Made by a program: the position numbers and the translations under genes. The notes under the pieces are model-generated. The model was not told where the DNA came from, did no database searches, and worked only from the letters and a program-made list of their open reading frames with translations. From NCBI RefSeq assembly GCF_003003845.1, contig NZ_PVWO01000006.1:1-37987 (forward strand): a stretch of DNA of 37,987 nucleotides, given 5' to 3'. Shown here in pieces: positions 9,678 to 18,139 of the stretch (position 1 is the stretch's first letter; each line of letters starts with the position of its first letter). This DNA comes from Chamaesiphon polymorphus CCALA 037 (GTDB lineage Bacteria; Cyanobacteriota; Cyanobacteriia; Cyanobacteriales; Chamaesiphonaceae).

Positions 9678-10130
9678 CTAGAACGGAATATTATCGCCGT
9701 CCTCAGCATCAAAAGCCGGACGCTCCTCAACCCGAGGCGCAGGTGTCGCAGCACTCCGGCTCGGTGAGGACGAACTCTGAGCCGCAGCGGTCGCTGTTGG
9801 TGCCGCTGCGGGCACGTCCACAGTACTCATGCGGTAAATGTGACTGGCGATTAATTGAGCGCGTTTTTCCTTATAACCATCTCGCTCGATCGTATTCATT
9901 TGCAGACGACCTTCGATCGTCACTCGATCGCCTTGTTTGTAATTTTCCTTCATGTCTGTGGCTACAGTATTCCAACCCACAACTTCGATCGTCGGAGACC
10001 GCTCTCCAGGGCGGCTACCCAATGGTGGCGCAAATTGGACGACCATATTCGCTATTTCCATCTGGTTGTCAGGTGTGGAACGCAACTCGGGATTTTTGAT
10101 AATCTCCGCCATTAAAATGCAGCTATTCAT
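9678..10130 (-). CDS. ssb: Single-stranded DNA-binding protein
   Basis: This 150-residue OB-fold protein covers single-stranded DNA in replication and repair. The chosen start at 10130 gives MNSCILMAEIIKNPELR, the usual start of cyanobacterial SSB; an upstream in-frame start would add 29 unlikely residues. The OB domain contains ANMVVQF, VEVVGWNT, YKQGDRVTIEGRLQM and RAQLIASHIYRM. After about residue 110 comes a disordered Ala/Pro/Ser tail, ending in the acidic tip DGDNIPF that binds partner proteins. It is convergent with cobA-hemD. Upstream it faces the convergent end of the PEP-CTERM gene region, about 350 bp away. Confidence 0.93.
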   Translation of the reverse strand: MNSCILMAEIIKNPELRSTPDNQMEIANMVVQFAPPLGSRPGERSPTIEVVGWNTVATDMKENYKQGDRVTIEGRLQMNTIERDGYKEKRAQLIASHIYRMSTVDVPAAAPTATAAAQSSSSPSRSAATPAPRVEERPAFDAEDGDNIPF

Positions 10131-10351
10131 AATGTCAGGTAATGAGTAAATTTGAGGGAAAGTGACATCTATACGACTAGAAGCTTCCCCACTCGTGCGT
10201 TGCACCAAGCAAAACACGAGGTCAAGATTTTGGGCTATCTTACTATTTTAGTATAAAATTACTGTTTTGCAACTAGCACAGTTAGTTATATTACCACTGT
10301 CGAGCGCGAACAGATCGGCAGCTCGGCGTAATCTTAACTCGATTCGATCGC

Positions 10352-10390
10352 AAAAAAGCACATTGGGCAAAATCATCCCATGTGCTTTTT
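10352..10390 (-). terminator. Rho-independent terminator of the PEP-CTERM gene
   Basis: A stem pairs AAAAAAGCACAT plus GGG on the left (10352-10367) with CCCATGTGCTTTTT on the right (10377-10390). Read on the minus strand, the stem ends in a run of six T residues. It lies about 90 bp after the stop codon of the gene at 10480-11448. Confidence 0.7.
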
Positions 10391-10479
10391 ACAATATTTG
10401 CCAACAGCATCGAGGCATTAATACCAAGATTACTGAGACTAAACGCGCTCTCGATCGATGCCAATTCGCATTATATTGA

Positions 10480-11448
10480 CTACTCAATAGGTTGTTGTTT
10501 GCGCTTAATTACAAAGCGTGCGCCAAAACAAGCACCTAAAACTACAAAACCTGGTAAGAAACTGGGTTCTGGAACTGCGGTTGCTGCTACAGTACTGGGT
10601 GAAGATGCTGCGCCGCCAATCAATAAATTACTACCGTCAGTAGGATTTGTATTAATTCCCGCAAGCGGTAGAAAAGCAGTTACATTTCCTGTCGCTGAAT
10701 CGATGGTAATTTGTTGTTTATTGGTGGTATAACCGCGTAAAACGCCGTTATCAAATGTTAGCCCAGCAACAAATGGTACGGGATTATTACTAGCCGTAAT
10801 ATTGCCGACGATCGTAGTTGCTCCAGTTGTGGGATCGATCGTAAAAAGTGTCGGATTTGCATTTCCAGATACTGCTAAGAATTGATTCGTACTTGGATTA
10901 AATACGAGGTCGCTAGTATCGCCAGTACTGTTGCCACCAGCAAAACCAAAGGTGGTGGGAGTCAACGCACCTAACCCACTACCAATGAGAGTAACAGCAC
11001 CATTGGTGGTGTCAATCTTGTAAAAACCACGACCTGCTAAATTACCACTTAAGTCTGTGTCTAAAGGGGCACCTGCTAGTCCAAAAAGATTGTTATTGTT
11101 ATCAAAGGCTAGACCGTTAAAGCCAGTAATACCTCGACCGCCTAAGGTGAGATTTCCAACGATCGATTGAGTCTCAGTTCCTGGATTGATTATATATAAC
11201 TGTTCGTAAGTGGTGCCAAATAACTGGCCGCTATTATTGACTGCGATATCTGTTAGCTGTAGAGAGCTACTACCAAAAAAAGTGTTAGCTCCGGTTGTGG
11301 GATCGATTTGATAAACATCCGTGCTATTACCAGGCGGACGGAAAGTACTGACAAATGAAACTGCGCCTACGGGAGTGACTTCAGCAATAGCAAGCAGAGT
11401 TACTGCTCCACCTACTAAATATTTGATATTTTTTTGTAAGTCGATCAT
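10480..11448 (-). CDS. Exported PEP-CTERM anchor protein with repeat (propeller-like) body
   Basis: This 322-residue protein has an amino-terminal signal peptide (hydrophobic stretch about residues 9-28, then AVS). Its carboxy-terminal PEP-CTERM signal comprises the VPEP motif at 292-295, a hydrophobic helix and a basic end (RFVIKRKQQ). Such proteins are recognised by an exosortase and moved to the envelope or matrix; no exosortase gene is in the window. The body contains repeated blocks of the type IDPTTGA / IDTTNGAV followed by IVGN or LIGSG, about five times, suggesting a beta-propeller like DUF4394-type proteins. No enzyme motif is seen. The ATG start is followed directly by the signal peptide. 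Confidence 0.85.
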   Translation of the reverse strand: MIDLQKNIKYLVGGAVTLLAIAEVTPVGAVSFVSTFRPPGNSTDVYQIDPTTGANTFFGSSSLQLTDIAVNNSGQLFGTTYEQLYIINPGTETQSIVGNLTLGGRGITGFNGLAFDNNNNLFGLAGAPLDTDLSGNLAGRGFYKIDTTNGAVTLIGSGLGALTPTTFGFAGGNSTGDTSDLVFNPSTNQFLAVSGNANPTLFTIDPTTGATTIVGNITASNNPVPFVAGLTFDNGVLRGYTTNKQQITIDSATGNVTAFLPLAGINTNPTDGSNLLIGGAASSPSTVAATAVPEPSFLPGFVVLGACFGARFVIKRKQQPIE

Positions 11449-11729
11449 TTTTGTTATGCTTAAACAGTATATTCATCGCTCCGAAATTTGGTAAAGATGC
11501 TTTTAGTTTTGAGTGAGTACTTTTTTGTGAAATACACTCACTAATAGCTTATTGTTTTTACAGAAAGTTGTGAATGAGACTAATTACGGATTTGTGACAA
11601 GATATCGCTCGAAATACAGTACTTTTGAACAGTGTCGATCGGATAAAATGCGAGTAGCGTGAATCGTGGCGACAAGATAGTTCTAGTCGCAGCAAGGGAA
11701 TGAACGCGACGAGCTATCTTTTAGTCTTG

Positions 11730-11824
11730 ACTGCTGTCGATCGACATCTTCGTCAATATCGATCGACAGCAGTTAACTCGATCGCGACAACATACATGTC
11801 TCCGCTGCTGTTGTCGCGATCGAG
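11730..11824. repeat. Two adjacent perfect inverted repeats
   Basis: Hairpin 1 pairs ACTGCTGTCGATCGA (11730-11744) with 11759-11773 over 15 bp with a 14-nt loop. Hairpin 2 pairs CTCGATCGCGACAAC (11777-11791) with 11810-11824 over 15 bp with an 18-nt loop. Both contain CGATCG HIP1-like cores. They are separated by 3 bp, and no T-run follows either, so simple termination is not obvious. Confidence 0.75.
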
Positions 11825-11944
11825 ACAAGACCCGATCCATAGCACTTCAATGGGTAGAAATTTGGTTGGACAAACAAACTTTTGCGCTCTCAATCGCCGA
11901 GTTTTGGGGTGGGATGACGATCGAGTCATTCGCTAGATCGCGGG

Positions 11945-11972
11945 TTGTGACGATCTGACGAACAGCTACAAT
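11945..11972 (+). promoter_or_regulatory. Candidate sigma70-type promoter for the TerC-family gene
   Basis: TTGTGA at 11945-11950 and TACAAT at 11967-11972 are separated by 16 bp, close to the -35/-10 consensus. It is the best match in the spacer, about 215 bp ahead of the chosen start codon, implying a long leader. Confidence 0.35.
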
Positions 11973-12188
11973 AGTTAAGTAATCCTAAATTTAGGTAAAA
12001 TGGCGATCGCTAGAGCAATAATAAATCTCCATGCGTAAACCTGCGGGGATATAGCTAGTTAGCAACAACTAGATCGAATACTTCAGTGAATCGCGTTGCT
12101 AAATTTGAAATCTAGCCTTCTGGCTTTGCAACAAAATCATCAAATCTATTCCCTGAGCCTCTTTCATTTAATTCCATTCACCTTATCG

Positions 12189-12878
12189 ATGATAGACAAA
12201 CCGCTTGAGTTACCAGTAGACATTGGTCTGTCCACACCAATTCTGCTCTTAGTTTTAGTCGCACTAGAAGCAGTATTATCCGCCGATAATGCGATCGCCC
12301 TAGCATCCATTTCCCAAGGCTTAGTTGACGAAAAGCTTCGTCCCAAAGCACTCAATCTCGGCCTAATTTTTGCCTATGTTTTACGGATGACGTTGATTGT
12401 AGGCGCGACGTGGGTAGTCCGTTACTGGCAATTTCAAGTCTTGGGCGCGGTTTATCTCCTTTGGCTGGTGTTTAAGTATTTTACAGCCGGAAAAGACGAA
12501 GATGGCGAACAACAACGTCCTCAGTATGAGTCGCTGTGGCAAGTAATTCCGATTATCGCGTTTACAGATTTAGCTTTTTCGCTAGATAGTGTGGCAACAG
12601 CGATTGCGGTCTCTAGCGATACTTGGTTGATAATCAGCGGTGCGACGATCGGAATTATCTTGCTGCGGTTTATGGCAGAATTATTTATCAGGTGGTTGGA
12701 AGAATACTCGCATCTCGAAGACGCTGGTTATATTGCTGTCGGTTTGGTGGGCATTAAGTTGTTGGTACGAGCAGTCTACCCCGATTTAGAGATTCCCGAA
12801 TCAATCACGATCGGCATGGTGGCAATTATCTTTACCTGGGGATTCTCCGAGCGTAAAGAATCGACATCCAAGGAATAG
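12189..12878 (+). CDS. TerC-family integral membrane protein
   Basis: This 229-residue polytopic membrane protein carries the two TerC signature sites: EAVLSADNAIALASI near residues 20-34 and FTDLAFSLDSVATAIAV near 114-130, each with acidic residues inside a membrane helix. About seven hydrophobic segments are visible. TerC proteins are linked to tellurite resistance and, in several bacteria and in plastids, to manganese export or thylakoid biogenesis; which role applies here is not shown. I chose the ATG at 12189 (MIDKPLELP), because the longer frame would need a TTG at 12096 and adds 31 residues without family character. alr follows 78 bp downstream in the same direction. Confidence 0.9.
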   Translation: MIDKPLELPVDIGLSTPILLLVLVALEAVLSADNAIALASISQGLVDEKLRPKALNLGLIFAYVLRMTLIVGATWVVRYWQFQVLGAVYLLWLVFKYFTAGKDEDGEQQRPQYESLWQVIPIIAFTDLAFSLDSVATAIAVSSDTWLIISGATIGIILLRFMAELFIRWLEEYSHLEDAGYIAVGLVGIKLLVRAVYPDLEIPESITIGMVAIIFTWGFSERKESTSKE

Positions 12879-12956
12879 TCGATTACCCACAAGCGATGCG
12901 CGATTCTCCTTTTGAATCTGGATGAGATATATCAACAGCAAATTCAAGCATGAGTT

Positions 12957-14108
12957 ATGGCATCGATCGATCGTGAGTGGGAACAGCAACGGGCATGGGT
13001 GGAAATCGATCTGGCTGCGCTAGTGCATAATGTCCGTCAGGTGCGAGGTTTATTGAAGCCCGATACCAAAATGATGGCCGTAGTCAAAGCCGATGCTTAC
13101 GGGCATGGTGCGATCGTAGTCGCTCGGACTCTAGTCGCTGCTGGTGTCGAGTGGTTGGCAGTGGCGACGGTGCCAGAAGGCATCGAACTCCGAGCCGCCG
13201 GAATCGGTGCGCCAATTCTCTTGCTCGGTGCGATCCATACCGATATGCAGGTACGCGCGATCGTCGAGTGGGATTTGCAACCCACAATCTGCACCATTCC
13301 CCAAGCAACTACCATCTCGAAATCTATTGCTAAATTAGATCTAGATAAACCTCTGAACGTTCATCTCAAACTCGATACGGGGATGTCCCGATTGGGGACA
13401 AATTGGCAGCAGGCGGAGAGTTTTTATCGCGAAGTAAGTAGTTTGCCATATTTGAAGATCGGTAGCTTGTACTCTCATTTAGCTACCGCTGACGCGATCG
13501 ATCCGACGGTCATGGAAATGCAACTCGATCGGTTTGCCCGATCGATCGCGGCAATTGAGAGTGCTGGCTATGTGCCACCCTTACTACATTTAGCAAATTC
13601 CGCAGGCATTTTAGCAACCGATCGATCGCATTACCACTTAGTGCGCCCGGGGTTGATTTTATATGGATTGTGCCCAGCACCACATTTGCAATTCAAAATC
13701 GATCTTCAGCCAGTATTGAGTGTTAAAGCCAGAGTTACTCAAGTGAAAGAAATTGCGGCGGGAACTGGCGTCAGTTATGGGTATCGGTTTATTGCCGATC
13801 GAGATTTGCAGATTGCCGTCGTCGAAATCGGTTATGCAGATGGGATCCCGCGTCGATTGTCAAATCGGATGCAAGCGATCGTCAGAGGGCAACTCGTGCC
13901 CCAAATCGGTACGATTACCATGGATCGACTGATGCTCGATGTCAGTCAGATCCCCGATCTTCAGGTAGACGAGATCGTTACAATTTTGGGTAGAGACGGG
14001 AGCGCATACATTAGCGCAGATGACTGGGCAAATGAGTTAGAGACGATTTCTTGGGAAATCTTATGCGGATTTAAGCCGCGATTGCCGCGCGCGAGCAAAA
14101 ATGAGTAA
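12957..14108 (+). CDS. alr: Alanine racemase
   Basis: This 383-residue PLP enzyme interconverts L- and D-alanine for peptidoglycan synthesis. The PLP lysine is K44 in AVVKADAYGHG, and the second catalytic base is Y274 in GVSYGYRF. The barrel motifs LKLDTGMSRLG and HLANSAG are present, as is the late DRLMLDVSQIP segment. The length is normal. It lies on the same strand as the TerC-family gene, and a basal operon is possible. The start ATG at 12957 is followed by MASIDREWEQQRAWVEIDL, where AWVEIDL is the conserved beginning. Confidence 0.96.
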   Translation: MASIDREWEQQRAWVEIDLAALVHNVRQVRGLLKPDTKMMAVVKADAYGHGAIVVARTLVAAGVEWLAVATVPEGIELRAAGIGAPILLLGAIHTDMQVRAIVEWDLQPTICTIPQATTISKSIAKLDLDKPLNVHLKLDTGMSRLGTNWQQAESFYREVSSLPYLKIGSLYSHLATADAIDPTVMEMQLDRFARSIAAIESAGYVPPLLHLANSAGILATDRSHYHLVRPGLILYGLCPAPHLQFKIDLQPVLSVKARVTQVKEIAAGTGVSYGYRFIADRDLQIAVVEIGYADGIPRRLSNRMQAIVRGQLVPQIGTITMDRLMLDVSQIPDLQVDEIVTILGRDGSAYISADDWANELETISWEILCGFKPRLPRASKNE

Positions 14109-14316
14109 TCGAAAAATGCCTAGAAGTTATGTTTCTGAGTAAGAATTGAGAGTAATGAGGTGTTAAGCTTATTAATGAACCCCACATTTTACCTGCTTTC
14201 CACTCCACCGCAGTTGTGACAATTGCGATCGAGTGTCAAAAGTAATGTAAATGTTTTTTAGGTAAGTGACATTACCAAAATGTTAATAAATATCAACGGC
14301 AAGGAGGCGATCGCGA

Positions 14317-15102
14317 GTGGACGAGTCTTATCATACTTATCTCAACCGCGTGGCAAAGATGACCCTACCCGCCACCTACGAGTCTCAAATCAAAAATATC
14401 CAAGAATCGCCTAAGTTTCGTTTAACAGCGGATGGAACTCGCGAACCAGTGGCTTTTCCGGGATATTCAGCGATCACCCCACCAGGAGCGGAAGATCCTG
14501 CTAATAGTGCAGTCTTTAAAGAGCTTGCAGCCTGCCAGCAACAGCTAGTCAAGACATTGGAACCGGATTTATTAGTTTTAGTCGATCCAGCTAGTTTTCA
14601 CTTTACCCTCGCCGATCTGATTTGGGATAGTGCTTATCGGGTGGCAACTGACGCAAATGCTGACTTTGAAGGTGAATTAGTCGATCGAATTGAAGATAGT
14701 TTTAAAATCTATCAAAGTACTGGTGTTGGTACTCAACCTATCCGCTGGCAGATCGTCGGACTGACAGTCAGACCTCGCGCGATTGAAGTAAGTTTAGTAC
14801 CCAAAGATGAGTATAGCTACAATCGAATTATCGCTTTTAGGCGGGCTATTTATCAAAATTCCAGTTTGATTTCATTGGGCATCGAGCAGCAATATTATTT
14901 TACGGCACATACGACTCTAGCTTATTTTGCTAATGTCGATCGGGAGATCGATCGGGCCAGATTGAGCGATACTCTCCAAGAATATAATATGCGCTGGCTC
15001 GATCGTCCTCAAGAAGTTATTCTCTCCGAAGGACAGTTGCGTAAGTTCTCCGATATGTATAGCTACGAACGAAAACCGCATTTTCCGATCGTGAAGTTGT
15101 AA
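14317..15102 (+). CDS. DUF1868 protein of the 2H phosphoesterase (LigT-like) superfamily
   Basis: This 261-residue protein has two H-x-T motifs, H95-F-T97 (FHFTLADLIW) and H198-T-T200 (HTTLAYF). These are spaced as in 2H phosphoesterases such as 2'-5' RNA ligase-like enzymes and cyclic phosphodiesterases. The overall pattern, with FPGYSAITPP and the ADLIW segment, matches DUF1868. The natural substrate is not known. The start is GTG at 14317, supported by a strong ribosome binding site AAGGAGG at 14301-14307, 9 bp upstream. It is probably a single-gene unit with a hairpin terminator just after the stop. Confidence 0.82.
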   Translation: MDESYHTYLNRVAKMTLPATYESQIKNIQESPKFRLTADGTREPVAFPGYSAITPPGAEDPANSAVFKELAACQQQLVKTLEPDLLVLVDPASFHFTLADLIWDSAYRVATDANADFEGELVDRIEDSFKIYQSTGVGTQPIRWQIVGLTVRPRAIEVSLVPKDEYSYNRIIAFRRAIYQNSSLISLGIEQQYYFTAHTTLAYFANVDREIDRARLSDTLQEYNMRWLDRPQEVILSEGQLRKFSDMYSYERKPHFPIVKL

Positions 15103-15109
15103 GCAATCG

Positions 15110-15144
15110 AAATAGCTCTCGCCTTAACTGGTGGGGGCTATTTT
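15110..15144 (+). terminator. Probable terminator after the DUF1868 gene
   Basis: AAATAGCTCTCGCC pairs imperfectly with GGTGGGGGCTATTTT. The hairpin starts a few bases after the stop codon and ends in a short T-run. Confidence 0.5.
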
Positions 15145-15300
15145 GCTTATAAGGCGCGCTTGTATTTCGATCTAAAAAACGCCGCCGTCAACGATCCAGT
15201 CTAGCGTCTCCTCACTAACCTTCAACCTAGCAAAACCATTCCACACCAACTTTTGCAAATTTGCGCGAGTGGGTAAGAGTAAATAGTTAAAAAATAGATA

Positions 15301-15756
15301 TTATCCACCAGGAATACCAATAACAACAGAGAATTCACCCGATTCAACGGGATGAAAATCTCGATCGCTGCGAGCGTAAACAGACCACGTTCGACCTCGA
15401 CTATCTTTAATCTTATAGGACACTAAACCAGTCATGCGGCCATCGATTTTTATCCCTGCCGATCGTAACTGTGCTGCATAGACACTTATGGCTGCATCAC
15501 CAACGCCATAGTACTCACTCTTACCGACTCTTTGTAATTCAGCTTTAATTTTGGGATGATTGGGGTCAGCACGATATACTCCCATCCATCGATAGGCTGT
15601 AGTGCGATCGCCAACGGTTTCTCGTACAGATAAAACCCCAATCGGGTGGATATAACTTTTGAATGGATACTTCGCTCTGACCTTGACTGCTGCTACTGCT
15701 GTCAAAGATAAGCCAGCAATCGCGATCGAGATCGTCAAATTAGTGATGGTTTTCAT
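15301..15756 (-). CDS. Small exported protein of unknown function
   Basis: This 151-residue protein starts with a signal peptide: KTITN, then a hydrophobic segment ISIAIAGLSLTAVAAV with likely cleavage near AVA or VRA. I recognise no family. The mature part is mixed alpha/beta with YRWMGVYRADPNHP and a late YKIKDSRGRTWSVYARSDRD, and ends in SVVIGIPGG. The start ATG at 15756 is supported by GGAG nine bases upstream; the longer frame would use TTG at 15771. It is convergent with the DUF1868 gene and divergent from argD. The function is open. Confidence 0.72.
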   Translation of the reverse strand: MKTITNLTISIAIAGLSLTAVAAVKVRAKYPFKSYIHPIGVLSVRETVGDRTTAYRWMGVYRADPNHPKIKAELQRVGKSEYYGVGDAAISVYAAQLRSAGIKIDGRMTGLVSYKIKDSRGRTWSVYARSDRDFHPVESGEFSVVIGIPGG

Positions 15757-15771
15757 TTGGTAAAGCTCCAA

Positions 15772-16154
15772 AATACCTGTGAGTCTCGATCGATGCTATA
15801 ACAGATGGTACGACATAGTATAAATTACCTCTGGCTGGTTTTTAAAAAATGCACAGTTTCCTAGATCGGTGCCGCTACACCCACAACCTGAATGGCTCCG
15901 CATTGCGCGAGTCACAGATCGATCTATCCCAACTCGTAGCTAAAATTTCTCGTCGCAGCCGACGACGTTTTCTTGTCTTGACGCGCTTTTTACGGCGGGA
16001 AACCCGCCGAGCGCACGTCGCTGGTGTAACACATGCGGAGGGAACCTCCGCGCGATTACATCCGCAATCTAATTTGGCATAGCTGCGCGAAGCGTAGCAA
16101 AAGATCGAACGCGGAAGGATTTCTAGCGTTACGATTGTTGTTTAATGAATATTT
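15772..16154. repeat. Repeat-rich leader upstream of argD with three tri-loop hairpins
   Basis: Within ~110 bp three hairpins of 7-bp stem and 3-nt loop occur. They are CGGCGGG-AAA-CCCGCCG (15993-16009), GCGGAGG-GAA-CCTCCGC (16035-16051) and GCTGCGC-GAA-GCGTAGC (16082-16098; one non-Watson-Crick position). A fourth small stem, TCGTCG-CAGC-CGACGA, is near 15950-15965. They resemble REP-like dispersed palindromes of cyanobacteria. An open frame at 15849-16082 runs through this stretch and is not protein-like. Confidence 0.7.
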
Positions 16155-16167
16155 TAGGAGTAATTTG

Positions 16168-17424
16168 ATGAGCTTGGATACCACGATCGCGCAACCGACG
16201 ATTCATCCAGAATTGTTGGCAGCTTTTAGTCAGGATGAGTTTAATAGTCATGTGATGACTACTTACGGACGGTTTAATCTCGCCTTGATTAAGGGTGAGG
16301 GTTGTACCGTTTGGGATACAGATGGCAAGGCTTATTTAGATTTTGTAGCAGGGATTGCCACATGTACCCTGGGACACGCACATCCAGCCGTTATCGATGC
16401 AGTGACAGCGCAAATTCAGACGCTGACTCATGTTTCCAATCTTTATTACGTCCCCGTGCAAGGTGAATTGGCTAAATGGTTAGTCGCACATTCTTGTGCC
16501 GATCGCGTATTCTTTTGTAACTCTGGTGCCGAAGCAAATGAAGGTGCGATCAAATTAGCTCGGAAATACGCTCATACGGTCTTAGGAATTACCGAACCAG
16601 TAATTTTGACAGCCAATGCCAGTTTCCACGGACGGACGCTAGCAACGATTACAGCCACCGGACAGCCTAAGTACCAACAAAATTTTAGTCCGTTGATTCC
16701 AGGTTTTGAGTACGTACCATACAATGATTTTGCCGCGATCGAGTCCGCAGTCGCCAAACTAGATGGACGGGTAGCCGCAATTATGCTCGAACCGCTCCAA
16801 GGGGAAGGCGGTGTAAATCCAGGGCAAGTTGACTATTTCCAACAAGTGCGGAAACTCTGCGACGAGAAAGGAATTCTGCTGATCCTCGACGAAGTACAAG
16901 TTGGGATGGGACGTTCGGGTAAATATTGGGGTTACGAGCAACTAGGCATCGAACCAGATATTTTCACCAGTGCCAAAGGTTTAGGCGGCGGTATTCCCAT
17001 CGGCGCGACAATGTGCAAAGCATCCTGTAATGTCTTCCAACCAGGCGATCATGCCAGTACCTACGGTGGCAACCCGTTTGTGTGTGCGGTAGCTTTAGCT
17101 GTTTGTCAAACATTAGAACGGGAAAATATTCTCGCCAATGTCCAAGCACGAGGCGAACAATTACGGGCGGGTTTACAACTATTAGCCACCAAATATCCAC
17201 AAACAATCTCCGAAGTTCGGGGTTGGGGTTTAATTAATGGTTTGGAATTGCAAGCCGATAGTACCGTAGGTGCAATTGATGTAGTCAAAGCAGCGATGGC
17301 CGCAGGATTATTATTAGTCCCCGCAGGTGCAAAAGTCGTTCGGTTCGTGCCGCCATTAATCGTTTCAGCCGCAGAAATCGATCGGGCGGTAAGTATCCTC
17401 GATCGGGTGTTAGCTGCAATGTAG
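16168..17424 (+). CDS. argD: Acetylornithine aminotransferase
   Basis: This 418-residue class-III PLP aminotransferase makes N-acetylornithine in arginine synthesis. The PLP lysine is K270 in FTSAKGLGGGIPIG and the cofactor aspartate is D241 in LILDEVQVGMGRSG. The phosphate-site segment FFCNSGAEANEGAIKLARK covers ~115-133. I start at the ATG at 16168, with TAGGAG eight bases upstream. The longer open frame from 16033 reads through the dispersed hairpins and adds 45 unlikely residues. The family also contains ornithine- and succinyl-diaminopimelate-related enzymes, so dual activity is possible. A hypothetical gene follows 61 bp downstream in the same direction. Confidence 0.94.
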   Translation: MSLDTTIAQPTIHPELLAAFSQDEFNSHVMTTYGRFNLALIKGEGCTVWDTDGKAYLDFVAGIATCTLGHAHPAVIDAVTAQIQTLTHVSNLYYVPVQGELAKWLVAHSCADRVFFCNSGAEANEGAIKLARKYAHTVLGITEPVILTANASFHGRTLATITATGQPKYQQNFSPLIPGFEYVPYNDFAAIESAVAKLDGRVAAIMLEPLQGEGGVNPGQVDYFQQVRKLCDEKGILLILDEVQVGMGRSGKYWGYEQLGIEPDIFTSAKGLGGGIPIGATMCKASCNVFQPGDHASTYGGNPFVCAVALAVCQTLERENILANVQARGEQLRAGLQLLATKYPQTISEVRGWGLINGLELQADSTVGAIDVVKAAMAAGLLLVPAGAKVVRFVPPLIVSAAEIDRAVSILDRVLAAM

Positions 17425-17485
17425 TAGTTTCAGAGTGGGTAATTACCCACTCTCCATCGGGCTTTATAGACAAATATTTAATTGA

Positions 17486-17941
17486 GTGCAAATTGAGTTC
17501 AAACCATTACCTGCTCATTGGAGTTATCTCTTAAGTTGTAAAGTAGTCAAGCAACTTGTGGCCGATCTCGATATCGATTGCCGTCTAGTTCAATATTTAG
17601 GAACGAGTAATAAACCATCCAAAATAACTTCTGGACTTTATAGTGCTGGAGGACTCGACGCGCGTAGCATGGAAACAGGCTGGTGTTTTCGATTACAACT
17701 ATGGGGTTTACCCGATCGCATTTTAGCCGATCGACAAGAAGAACTTAGTATACTCCTTCAGGAAGATATTCAAGCATTCGTTCTCGATCGACACCGAGAT
17801 CTTCCCGCCGCACTTTATCCCCCGTTGGATCGTAGATTCTTTCTCCGATTTAAAGATAATAATTTGGTAACAGACTTTAGTACCTGGACGCTCGAAGAAA
17901 TAGAGGATAAGTGGGCTAATAGATCGCCATGGTGGACTTAA
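17486..17941 (+). CDS. Hypothetical protein, probably conserved in cyanobacteria
   Basis: This 151-residue soluble protein starts with GTG at 17486. I do not recognise a named family. Visible features are a hydrophobic first third (HWSYLLSCKVVKQLVADLDIDC), the central GLYSAGGLDARSMETGWCFRLQLWGLPDRI, a charged helix ADRQEELSILLQEDIQ, and an end rich in aromatic residues (ANRSPWWT). No signal peptide or membrane segment is seen. Codon use is like its neighbours and the frame is uninterrupted, so I take it as real. It lies 61 bp after argD and may be co-transcribed. Confidence 0.6.
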   Translation: MQIEFKPLPAHWSYLLSCKVVKQLVADLDIDCRLVQYLGTSNKPSKITSGLYSAGGLDARSMETGWCFRLQLWGLPDRILADRQEELSILLQEDIQAFVLDRHRDLPAALYPPLDRRFFLRFKDNNLVTDFSTWTLEEIEDKWANRSPWWT

Positions 17942-17959
17942 TTTAGTAAAGTATATTCA

Positions 17960-18107
17960 AGTAGGGTGGGTAGTGCCCACCATCCAGGTGTCAGGTGTTT
18001 TCTTGGATCTTCGATCGCGAAAATAACAGTACAAATTGCCAGTGTTATCGATCGAGATAATATAGATTGTACGTGAAACTTAGATGGTGGGCACTGCCCA
18101 CCCTACT
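17960..18107. repeat. Inverted-repeat element with 23-bp arms
   Basis: The arm at 17960-17982 (AGTAGGGTGGG then TAGTGCCCACCA) is complementary to 18085-18107 with one mismatch. About 100 bp lie between the arms. Each arm also contains its own GGTGGGCA-type palindrome. The sequence family GTAGGGTGGGCAxTGCCCACC is a common dispersed repeat of cyanobacteria. It sits between the convergent hypothetical gene and the HD gene and can serve as a terminator for both. Confidence 0.72.
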
Positions 18108-18139
18108 AGTAATAAAATTATCTATTATTACAACATTGC

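Larger units (their letters stand above)
11449..12188. other. Long spacer upstream of the TerC-family gene
   Basis: About 740 bp between divergent genes. It contains two adjacent perfect hairpins (11730-11824, listed separately), a palindrome CCTAAATTTAGG (11984-11995) and a candidate promoter (11945-11972). An open frame at 11700-11936 overlaps the hairpins and has no protein-like character, so I do not call it. No yybP-ykoY-type riboswitch, sometimes found ahead of TerC genes, could be recognised. Confidence 0.5.

Noticed and set aside
11700-11936. 78-codon open frame in the TerC-side spacer
   Set aside because: It spans the twin hairpins, has no ribosome binding site and shows no protein-like pattern.
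11940-12188. yybP-ykoY manganese riboswitch ahead of the TerC-family gene
   Set aside because: The characteristic paired loops with their conserved purine-rich sequence could not be identified; only a promoter-like match was found.
12096-12188. Longer amino terminus for the TerC-family protein
   Set aside because: It would need a TTG start without a ribosome binding site and adds 31 residues before the first conserved helix.
15849-16082. 77-codon open frame upstream of argD
   Set aside because: It runs through dispersed palindromes; its Arg-rich composition is what such GC-rich repeats produce in any frame.
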